Shown piece after piece: positions 1 through 4,481 of a stretch of 8,520 nucleotides of DNA (position 1 is its first letter; each line of letters opens with the position of its first letter). Location of the stretch: positions 1 to 8,520 of the forward strand of contig JAUXDO010000049.1 in assembly GCA_030618315.1 (NCBI GenBank). Direction: 5' to 3'. The translations under genes were made by a program, and so were the position numbers. A model generated the notes under the pieces. It ran no database searches and was not told where the DNA came from. It was given only the letters and a program-made list of their open reading frames with translations. This stretch comes from Candidatus Peregrinibacteria bacterium. Its GTDB lineage: Bacteria; Patescibacteriota; Gracilibacteria; UM-FILTER-43-11.

Positions 1-167
1 AAAGTTAATGCGAGAATCTGACTGTTTTCACACCATTTCTTATCTAAAATATGTGCGATTCGTTCTGTAATAACACGAGTTTTACCAGTTCCTGCCCCCG
101 CTATTACAAGAATAGGACCATCTTTGTGTTCTACTGCCTCCTGTTGTTGTTTGTTTAAATCACTCAA
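1..167 (-). CDS. uvrD: UvrD/PcrA/Rep-family 3'-5' DNA helicase, N-terminal fragment
   Basis: This is the 5' end of a superfamily 1A DNA helicase; only 55 full codons lie in the window and the gene runs off its left edge. The translation opens with the family Q motif (LNKQQQEAV, residues 4-12), which contacts adenine. It continues with a Walker A loop, GAGTGKT at residues 24-30 within GPILVIAGAGTGKTRVI, and with the beginning of motif Ia (ILALTF, from residue 51). Such enzymes unwind DNA in mismatch and nucleotide excision repair and clear stalled forks. The start is TTG at 165-167: two in-frame stops lie just upstream and no ATG precedes the Q motif. No Shine-Dalgarno is visible. The gene lies downstream of rpsA on the same strand, but a terminator and a separate promoter stand between them. 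Whether it is UvrD, PcrA or Rep cannot be told from this fragment. Confidence 0.9.
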   Translation of the reverse strand, partial: MSDLNKQQQEAVEHKDGPILVIAGAGTGKTRVITERIAHILDKKWCENSQILALT

Positions 168-172
168 TACTT

Positions 173-203
173 ATTACAAAATTACAAAATTGAAAATTAC
201 AAA
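173..203. repeat. Three copies of ATTACAAA in the helicase 5' untranslated region
   Basis: The 8-base unit ATTACAAA occurs at 173-180, 181-188 and 196-203, the first two directly adjacent. On the helicase mRNA it reads TTTGTAAT and lies between the likely promoter and the TTG start. It may be low-complexity drift in an AT-rich spacer, or a pyrimidine/U-rich leader that helps ribosomal protein S1 binding. Nothing else supports a function. Confidence 0.5.
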
Positions 204-206
204 ATT

Positions 207-234
207 ATTCTATATGAGGATTGGCAAATAACAA
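207..234 (-). promoter_or_regulatory. Candidate sigma70-type promoter for the helicase gene
   Basis: Read on the minus strand, TTGTTA (229-234) is followed after 16 bp by TAGAAT (207-212). They match the -35 consensus at 4 of 6 positions and the -10 at 5 of 6. Transcription would begin near position 200, giving a leader of about 33 nt. The -10 hexamer and the 16-bp spacing are the same as in the rpsA promoter. It is placed after the rpsA terminator, so the helicase would be transcribed on its own. Confidence 0.4.
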
Positions 235-256
235 AACAAATTCGACCCAACCTCAA

Positions 257-282
257 AAGGCGACAATCATAATTGTCGCCTT
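257..282 (-). terminator. Rho-independent terminator downstream of rpsA
   Basis: AAGGCGACAAT (257-267) and ATTGTCGCCTT (272-282) form a perfect 11-bp stem with a 4-nt loop. On the minus strand the stem runs into TTTTG, giving a short T run, as expected after the S1 stop codon 33 bp upstream on that strand. On the plus strand no T run follows, so it should act only in the rpsA direction. Confidence 0.75.
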
Positions 283-314
283 CGGTGAGTTGATTTATTT
301 GTAACCTTGTAATA

Positions 315-1655
315 TTACTGTTTTTCCTCCTCTTCCTTCTTATCATCTTTCTTTTTCGCAGGAGATTTCTTCTTAGCAGCTGGTTTTTTCTTAGCAACAG
401 CCTTCTTCTTAGGCTTCTCCTCCTTTTCTTCTTTTTCATCTTTTACTTCTTCCTTTTCTTCCTTTGGTTTCTCTTCCTTCTTCTCGGCTTTCTTTTCTTC
501 TTTTTTCTCAACCTGCTCCTCAACCTGTTCATCAACTGGTTTTGCCTTAGCAGTAGCTTTTTTGTGAGGAGAAAGCGCTTTAAGACTCAAGCCAATTCTA
601 TGCTCATCTCTATCAATATTGATAACCTGAGCTTCGACTTCTTCGCCGGTTTTAAGGAAGTCAGCAGGATCTTCAACCTTTTGATTAGAGATTTCAGAAA
701 GGTGAATAAGTCCGTTGATATCGTTCTCTAGCTGAACAAAAGCACCAAACGCAGAAAATCTGTTAATAACTCCTCGTACTTTAGTTCCGATTGGATATTT
801 ATTCTCAATTTCAGACCAAGGATCAGCAATCAGACGCTTCATAGATAGACTAAGCTTTTCACCCTCTATACCGATTATTTCAACCTCGACCTCATCACCA
901 TTTTTAGCATATTGATGTGGATTGCTAACATGTCCCCATGCTATTTCAGAGATATGAACAAGACCTTCAAGACCATTGAAAGTAACAAATATACCGAATT
1001 TAACAACTCCACTTACTCTTCCTTTAACTCTTGTACCTACCTTAAGGTCTCCAAGAGATTTTTTAGCATCAGTTTCTACAGCAGACTTTTCAGATAAAAT
1101 CATTTTTCCTGTTTCTCTATCAAGATTAATAATTTTTACATTCATCTTAACGCCAATCAGCTTCTGCAAACGTGTAAGAATTTGACCGGTATTTGCATCT
1201 TCAACACGAGGATAATGAACAGGTGCAAGCTGAGATACAGGAATAAATCCTTTAATGCCATCTACATTAATAAGAAGCCCACCTTTATTAGCTTCAGTAA
1301 CAGATATTTCAATAATTTCACCATCCTTGTAACACTTCTCAAATTTATCCCAAGTAGTTGCTTGAGAAGCCTTTTTAAGTGAAAGAACGACCATTCCATC
1401 TTCATTCTCTTCCTCAATCACAACTGTTTTAACTTCATCACCTTCTTTTAAATCATCCATTGTTCCAAAGCTGTCATGAGTTTCACGACCGGATGCAATA
1501 CCAACAGCAACACCATTAAGATCAACAACTAGTTTGTTCTTAGAAACACTGACAACAGTTCCTGTAATAACACTCCCAAGCTCTGGTTTAGTTAGCTCTT
1601 GCGATGACCCGAGTAAGTCATCCATTGTTAATTTCTCGTCAATAATTTTAAACAT
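315..1655 (-). CDS. rpsA: 30S ribosomal protein S1 (four S1 domains, Lys/Glu-rich tail)
   Basis: This is ribosomal protein S1, which binds single-stranded mRNA on the 30S subunit and helps load messages that lack strong Shine-Dalgarno pairing. The 446 residues contain four S1/OB-fold repeats at about 27-95, 110-190, 206-274 and 288-360. Repeats three and four are canonical (FGIFVTFNGLEGLVHISEI and FGAFVQLENDINGLIHLSEI). Residues 361-446 are a low-complexity tail of alternating Lys/Glu blocks ending in AKKKPAAKKK-type repeats. Four domains are fewer than the six of E. coli S1 (557 residues) and resemble shorter S1 forms of other phyla. I chose ATG at 1655; a TTG two codons upstream (1661) extends the frame, and ATG at 1625 (residue 11) is a weaker alternative. 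No Shine-Dalgarno precedes any of them. A promoter lies about 80 nt upstream and a terminator follows the stop. Confidence 0.95.
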   Translation of the reverse strand: MFKIIDEKLTMDDLLGSSQELTKPELGSVITGTVVSVSKNKLVVDLNGVAVGIASGRETHDSFGTMDDLKEGDEVKTVVIEEENEDGMVVLSLKKASQATTWDKFEKCYKDGEIIEISVTEANKGGLLINVDGIKGFIPVSQLAPVHYPRVEDANTGQILTRLQKLIGVKMNVKIINLDRETGKMILSEKSAVETDAKKSLGDLKVGTRVKGRVSGVVKFGIFVTFNGLEGLVHISEIAWGHVSNPHQYAKNGDEVEVEIIGIEGEKLSLSMKRLIADPWSEIENKYPIGTKVRGVINRFSAFGAFVQLENDINGLIHLSEISNQKVEDPADFLKTGEEVEAQVINIDRDEHRIGLSLKALSPHKKATAKAKPVDEQVEEQVEKKEEKKAEKKEEKPKEEKEEVKDEKEEKEEKPKKKAVAKKKPAAKKKSPAKKKDDKKEEEEKQ

Positions 1656-1706
1656 ACGCAAAAATTTAGCAGATAAGTTAGTTTTAATAGTGCAATTAGA
1701 TTATTT

Positions 1707-1719
1707 CCTCTGCCAGAGG
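1707..1719 (-). promoter_or_regulatory. Small stem-loop in the rpsA leader
   Basis: CCTCT (1707-1711) and AGAGG (1715-1719) form a perfect 5-bp stem with a 3-nt loop, extendable by A-T pairs across a one-base bulge on the minus strand. It sits in the middle of the roughly 80-nt rpsA leader. No T run follows, so it is unlikely to be a terminator. S1 represses its own mRNA in E. coli, so an autoregulatory element is possible, but that is inference only. Confidence 0.3.
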
Positions 1720-1741
1720 TAAAAACCAAGATTGCGAAAAC

Positions 1742-1769
1742 ATTCTACTCTATCTTATATATAAGTCAA
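1742..1769 (-). promoter_or_regulatory. Sigma70-type promoter of rpsA
   Basis: On the minus strand TTGACT (1764-1769) is followed after 16 bp by TAGAAT (1742-1747); each hexamer matches consensus at 5 of 6 positions. Transcription should begin near 1735, leaving a leader of about 80 nt before the ATG at 1655. It lies between the stop of the 58-residue gene and rpsA, so rpsA need not depend on read-through from that gene. Confidence 0.65.
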
Positions 1770-1788
1770 ATCTTTTTTGTCCAATAGG

Positions 1789-1965
1789 CTAAACCTTTTT
1801 GCTTTCGTTCAAAATTTGTTGGATTTCAGGGTTATCACCAAGTCTAAAAAGTTCAGTACCTATCTGGATTCTAGCACCATCAACAACATCAGCAGATGTA
1901 ATTTTACCAATTTCAGGGTAATGATAAGTAGTAATTGTTGGGCCTTCATTAGTTTCAGTATTCAT
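1789..1965 (-). CDS. Small protein of unknown function, 58 residues
   Basis: A complete small reading frame runs from ATG at 1965 to TAG at 1789-1791. I do not recognise the protein. It starts MNTETNEGPTITTYHYPEIG and ends QILNESKKV. It has no cysteine, no membrane segment and no signal peptide. The middle (about residues 22-44) alternates hydrophobic and polar residues around ADVVDGARIQIGTELFRLGD, which suggests a small beta-rich fold, and the last 12 or so residues could form a helix. The composition is that of a real soluble protein, unlike the lysine-poor, Phe/Asn/Ser-rich frame on the opposite strand, which I take as a shadow. No Shine-Dalgarno is present; the ATG follows TTTTTT. It lies upstream of rpsA on the same strand with no obvious terminator between, so some co-transcription is possible. 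Confidence 0.6.
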   Translation of the reverse strand: MNTETNEGPTITTYHYPEIGKITSADVVDGARIQIGTELFRLGDNPEIQQILNESKKV

Positions 1966-2050
1966 AAAAAATTTGATAAGTAAAAAATGGAGATTAACTT
2001 ACCTCATTTTAAATAATAAATCAAATTCATACTTGCACTGATACTGACAT

Positions 2051-2079
2051 ATTAAAAGACGTAGCATAATATTATTCAA
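2051..2079 (-). promoter_or_regulatory. Candidate promoter for the 58-residue gene
   Basis: On the minus strand TTGAAT (2074-2079) and TTTAAT (2051-2056) are separated by 17 bp, matching consensus at 4 and 5 of 6 positions. The start point would be near 2044, with a leader of about 78 nt. The surroundings are so AT-rich that other -10-like hexamers occur, so this is tentative. Confidence 0.35.
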
Positions 2080-2141
2080 ACATATCAAAAAGGCTATCCG
2101 CATTAATTTGTGAGTAGTTTTTTAGTTTAAATTAATAATAC

Positions 2142-2169
2142 TTGACATAAATAAAATGAGTAGTATAAT
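2142..2169 (+). promoter_or_regulatory. Consensus sigma70-type promoter for the leader RNA and protease gene
   Basis: TTGACA (2142-2147) and TATAAT (2164-2169) are both perfect consensus hexamers, 16 bp apart. This is the strongest promoter in the window. Transcription should start near 2176, about 205 nt upstream of the protease ATG. Such strength is more typical of a stable RNA or an abundant message than of a low-level regulator. Confidence 0.8.
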
Positions 2170-2175
2170 AGAACA

Positions 2176-2366
2176 CAAAATTAGTCAATGACTCCGAGTC
2201 CCTAAATGGGATTGGCTGTAAACTCTGTTTCGTAGCTTTATGGGGGGCAGGCTTAATAGCAAAAAACTATGGATTAGGAGAGTGTCTAACTTAATTGGAG
2301 CGGACCTTCCAATACTACATACTAGTTTAGGTGTGTAAGATCAGCTATAAAATCTGACTTTATTTA
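2176..2366 (+). ncRNA. Probable structured RNA: stand-alone small RNA or long 5' leader of the protease gene
   Basis: Transcripts from the consensus promoter can fold into a nested set of helices found by eye. These are 2183-2187 with 2355-2359; 2197-2202 with 2208-2213; 2214-2218 with 2342-2346; 2219-2224 with 2324-2329; 2232-2235 with 2315-2318; and 2241-2247 with 2305-2311. Two end hairpins, 2252-2257/2273-2278 and 2285-2289/2295-2299, complete the set. All are mutually compatible and give a rod closed at both ends, followed by the U-rich TTATTTATTAATT. A competing hairpin (2337-2339 and 2341-2344 with 2354-2360) uses the 3' strands of the two outermost helices and precedes the same U-rich tail, so it could act as a terminator in a switch. 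Size and rod shape recall 6S RNA, but I see no sequence match to 6S, tmRNA, SRP RNA, RNase P or a known riboswitch. The boundaries and the fold are estimates. Confidence 0.5.
2183..2200. promoter_or_regulatory. Two overlapping 11-bp palindromes just after the start point (possible operator)
   Basis: AGTCAATGACT (2183-2193) and GACTCCGAGTC (2190-2200) are each perfect 5+1+5 palindromes sharing GACT. They begin 14 bp after the -10 hexamer, at about +7, where a bound repressor could block initiation or early elongation. As RNA the first cannot form a hairpin (1-nt loop), so a DNA role or pairing with distant sequence is more likely. The AGTCA arm also pairs with TGACT at 2355-2359 in the RNA model. 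Confidence 0.35.
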
Positions 2367-2379
2367 TTAATTCATACAA

Positions 2380-3258
2380 ATGGAACAAGAAAGAAGCTCG
2401 GAACATGACGGAAATCTCATAATTCCAGTTATTGGGGATATGAATTTTAGATATGGTAAAGTTTATTTCAACAGTCAGGAAGATACAAATCTTATAGAGT
2501 TAGATGGGGATAAAGTATTACCTCCAATGTATAGAAAAGTTGTAGCCAATGAAAGATTAGAGATGGGAGCTCCACGGTTTATTACTGATAAGGATGAAGA
2601 ATTAGTATCTGAAGCTAAGGAGGATTTATCTTCTTTGGTACCAGAAGAGGTATTTAATATACTTATGGAGGGAAGAATAAATGCCTCACTATTAATCAAT
2701 TCACCTGGTGGATGCGTGGGTGCAGGTAAAAATATAAAAAATAGCCTTGAATTCATTAAGATTAATAGAGGTAGAATAGCTACTTTTTGTGGAAGCGAAG
2801 CTTCCAGTGCTGCAGCCAACTTATTCATGCAGGCGCCAAAAGGTAGACGACACTATTCGGAAAACAGTAAATTAATGTTCCACCTCAGTGATACGTCAGA
2901 ATTTGAAGATAATGAAGAATTAAAAGAAATGACAACAGAACTATTAGAAATATTAAAGAAGCAAGAAATCAATAATATCATAAACATACTTTTAAAAGAC
3001 GTACCAAATGGTGCATTTGGCGAACTTAGGGAAGTAATAATTGAAGCATTCAGGAGCCCCGAGAGTCCTGATTGTCCTATTCGATTTAAAGGAAATGACA
3101 TTAAAAAATTTGGTCTAGCAAAAAGATCAAAGAATATACAAGGAGAAGTCTTAAAGTTTCATCAAATTGCCCCTGAACAGGTTATAGGCTCTAGACTTTG
3201 GGGAGTATTTATGACATTTGATGGAGAGTATCTCATGAGGAGACTGCTCCATCCATAA
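2380..3258 (+). CDS. Divergent ClpP-fold serine protease
   Basis: The 292-residue protein has the ClpP/crotonase-like serine protease core. LLINSPGG (104-111) matches the strand and oxyanion loop. FCGSEASSAAANLF (136-149) carries the nucleophile, Ser142, four residues after the glycine as in ClpP. KLMFHLSD (164-171) supplies His168; the 26-residue Ser-His spacing is close to the 25 of E. coli ClpP. A likely Asp is Asp231 (SPDCP), ahead of FKGNDIKKFGLA (237-247), which corresponds to the family's conserved segment ending in a YGL-like motif. The His-Asp stretch is longer than in ClpP and the ASMGA signature is changed to ASSAA. Residues 1-95 are an extra N-terminal region with no recognised motif, and the protein is longer than housekeeping ClpP (about 200). 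There is no signal peptide or membrane segment, so it is presumably cytoplasmic. No Clp ATPase gene is adjacent. The ATG has no Shine-Dalgarno and follows the structured RNA region by about 20 nt. Its end overlaps recF. An unfoldase partner is unproven. Confidence 0.75.
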   Translation: MEQERSSEHDGNLIIPVIGDMNFRYGKVYFNSQEDTNLIELDGDKVLPPMYRKVVANERLEMGAPRFITDKDEELVSEAKEDLSSLVPEEVFNILMEGRINASLLINSPGGCVGAGKNIKNSLEFIKINRGRIATFCGSEASSAAANLFMQAPKGRRHYSENSKLMFHLSDTSEFEDNEELKEMTTELLEILKKQEINNIINILLKDVPNGAFGELREVIIEAFRSPESPDCPIRFKGNDIKKFGLAKRSKNIQGEVLKFHQIAPEQVIGSRLWGVFMTFDGEYLMRRLLHP

Positions 3259-4324
3259 CCTCATAAACAACCTTCTCAACATCTAGCCCATCCAAAAACT
3301 CTTTATGGGTTGTAGTAATGAAAGTTTGAGTGCCTTTTATGGCTTCAAATAAGTATTTTTGACGTATCTCATCAAGCTCAGAAAACACATCATCCAATAA
3401 TAAAACTGGCTTTTCCCCTGTTTGTTTTTCGATAAGCTGTATTTCAGCAAACTTAAGCGCTAAAACAAGGCTTCTCCACTCCCCTCTTGAGGCAAAATAA
3501 ACCATATCATGACTGTTGATACTGAATTGCAGATCATCACGATGCGGGCCAAGCTGAGTCGTGCCACTGGCAATATCTCTATCAATATTCTCAGTTATTT
3601 TAAGTAAAAGCTTATCTTTATCAGCAATCTCACCAATATTTGATTGATAGCTTATTGTAAGGATGTCGTCAGTCTGAGAAATAGACTTATACAGGTCTTT
3701 GAGTAAGGTTTGCAGCTGGACGATTAAATCAGCTCTTTTTTGGGTTATAGAAAGGCCAAGTTCAGCTAATTGATTATCCCAGAACTCTAATTCATCCTTT
3801 TTAGACTCCCCTTCTCTAATCTTTTTAAGCAAAGCATTTCGCTGGCGAATTGATTCCTGATATTTCATCAGTATATTCAGATATTCATGGTCCAATTGAG
3901 AGAGTAAAACATCCAGATACCGACGACGCAAACGTGGAGCAAAAGCCATTTCCGATAAATCGTCCGGTGAAAAGAAAACAGCTTTGAGTAAACCGATAAA
4001 TTCAGATGCTGACCGCTTTACACCATTAACTTTTAATACCTTCTGAGCAGGTTCACGGATAACAATAACCTCAAGTATTTTAGGGTCTTCTTTTTCTACC
4101 GAACATTCTATTGTACAAAAATCATCATCGAAATTAATTAAGTCCAAATTAGTCCGTGTACGAAAAGATTTAGATAGTGCGCATAAATAAATAGCTTCAA
4201 GTAAATTAGTTTTTCCGTGTCCATTCGACCCGATAAAAGCAAAAACTGATTTTTCTTTATCGATTTTAAGCTCTAGTGGCTTTAGGTTACGAAATCCTTT
4301 GATTTTTATGTGACTTATTCTCAT
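3233..4324 (-). CDS. recF: DNA replication and repair protein RecF
   Basis: RecF is an SMC-like ATPase that, with RecO and RecR, loads RecA at single-strand gaps during recombinational repair. The 363 residues are the usual family length. Visible motifs are the N-terminal IKIKGFRNL (6-14), Walker A GSNGHGKT (32-39) followed by NLLEAI, and SFRT (53-56). Further on come the coiled-coil-like middle (about 150-210), the family signature GPHRDD (259-264), the ABC signature region SRGEWRS (279-285), and Walker B with D-loop, VLLLDDVFSELD (307-318). The signature carries Glu-Trp where many RecF proteins have Gln-Gln or Glu-Gln. I chose ATG at 4324; a TTG immediately upstream (4325-4327) extends the frame by one codon. 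A TATAAT hexamer ends 7 nt upstream, so the message may be leaderless. dnaA and dnaN, frequent recF neighbours, are not next to it. The gene ends in TGA and converges on the protease gene with a 26-bp overlap. Confidence 0.96.
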   Translation of the reverse strand: MRISHIKIKGFRNLKPLELKIDKEKSVFAFIGSNGHGKTNLLEAIYLCALSKSFRTRTNLDLINFDDDFCTIECSVEKEDPKILEVIVIREPAQKVLKVNGVKRSASEFIGLLKAVFFSPDDLSEMAFAPRLRRRYLDVLLSQLDHEYLNILMKYQESIRQRNALLKKIREGESKKDELEFWDNQLAELGLSITQKRADLIVQLQTLLKDLYKSISQTDDILTISYQSNIGEIADKDKLLLKITENIDRDIASGTTQLGPHRDDLQFSINSHDMVYFASRGEWRSLVLALKFAEIQLIEKQTGEKPVLLLDDVFSELDEIRQKYLFEAIKGTQTFITTTHKEFLDGLDVEKVVYEVMDGAVSS

Positions 4325-4331
4325 CAAGTTG

Positions 4332-4337
4332 ATTATA
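4332..4337 (-). promoter_or_regulatory. Candidate -10 element of recF
   Basis: On the minus strand a perfect TATAAT occupies 4332-4337, only 7 nt before the ATG at 4324. Initiation at the normal distance would fall on or next to the start codon, giving a leaderless mRNA. No convincing -35 hexamer lies 16-18 bp upstream (the sequence there is GGGG-rich), which weakens the call. A second hexamer, TATAAG (4350-4355), is an alternative that would leave a leader of about 20 nt. Confidence 0.35.
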
Positions 4338-4428
4338 CCTTGCCTTTGCCTTATACCCCTAAGTAAAAAAGACGAACGTGCGAAGCTAAGAATAACATGT
4401 ACAAACCTTTAATTTTGCCTTATTTGAC

Positions 4429-4457
4429 TTGTAATTAAGGCGAATATTTGGTATAAT
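4429..4457 (+). promoter_or_regulatory. Sigma70-type promoter for the M23/SLH surface protein
   Basis: TTGTAA (4429-4434) and a perfect TATAAT (4452-4457) are separated by 17 bp. The start point would be near 4464, leaving only about 18 nt before the ATG, all of it A-rich and without a Shine-Dalgarno sequence. Confidence 0.65.
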
Positions 4458-4481
4458 AATAGGATAAATATCAAAACAAAC

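Larger units (their letters stand above)
1966..2379. other. Gene-free divergent regulatory region
   Basis: This 414-bp gap separates the leftward small gene from the rightward protease gene. The left part (about 1966-2141) is very AT-rich and contains only a weak minus-strand promoter candidate and a chance-level AT palindrome (ATAATATTAT, 2066-2075). The right part (2142-2379) contains a consensus promoter and a roughly 200-nt segment whose G+C rises to about 41% (66 of 160 bases in 2181-2340), consistent with a structured RNA. No protein-coding frame that I would defend lies in it. Confidence 0.7.

Noticed and set aside
197..439. 80-residue Arg/Lys/Leu-rich minus-strand frame
   Set aside because: It is the out-of-frame reading of the rpsA tail and runs through the rpsA terminator; the composition is an artefact of the A/G-rich tail codons.
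1777..1983. 68-residue plus-strand reading frame
   Set aside because: It mirrors the 58-residue minus-strand gene; its Phe/Asn/Ser-rich composition is typical of an antisense shadow, and it also crosses the start of the rpsA promoter region.
2066..2075. AT palindrome ATAATATTAT
   Set aside because: Expected by chance in such AT-rich sequence; no supporting repeat or position relative to a promoter.
2259..2293. tmRNA-like tag frame: GCA AAA AAC TAT GGA read as AKNYG, ending in TAA
   Set aside because: The segment lacks the tRNA-like ends, the T-arm and a CCA end, is far shorter than tmRNA, and the frame does not finish in an ALAA-type degron.
2240..2338. 32-codon plus-strand frame inside the RNA region (MGGRLNSKKLW...)
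   Set aside because: An open frame of this length is expected by chance, it has no ribosome-binding signal, and its bases take part in the long-range helices; a leader peptide is possible but unsupported.
3233..3235. Possible UGA recoding (as in Gracilibacteria, where UGA is Gly)
   Set aside because: No gene contains an in-frame TGA, and recF ends naturally at TGA after a normal-length protein, so the standard code suffices.
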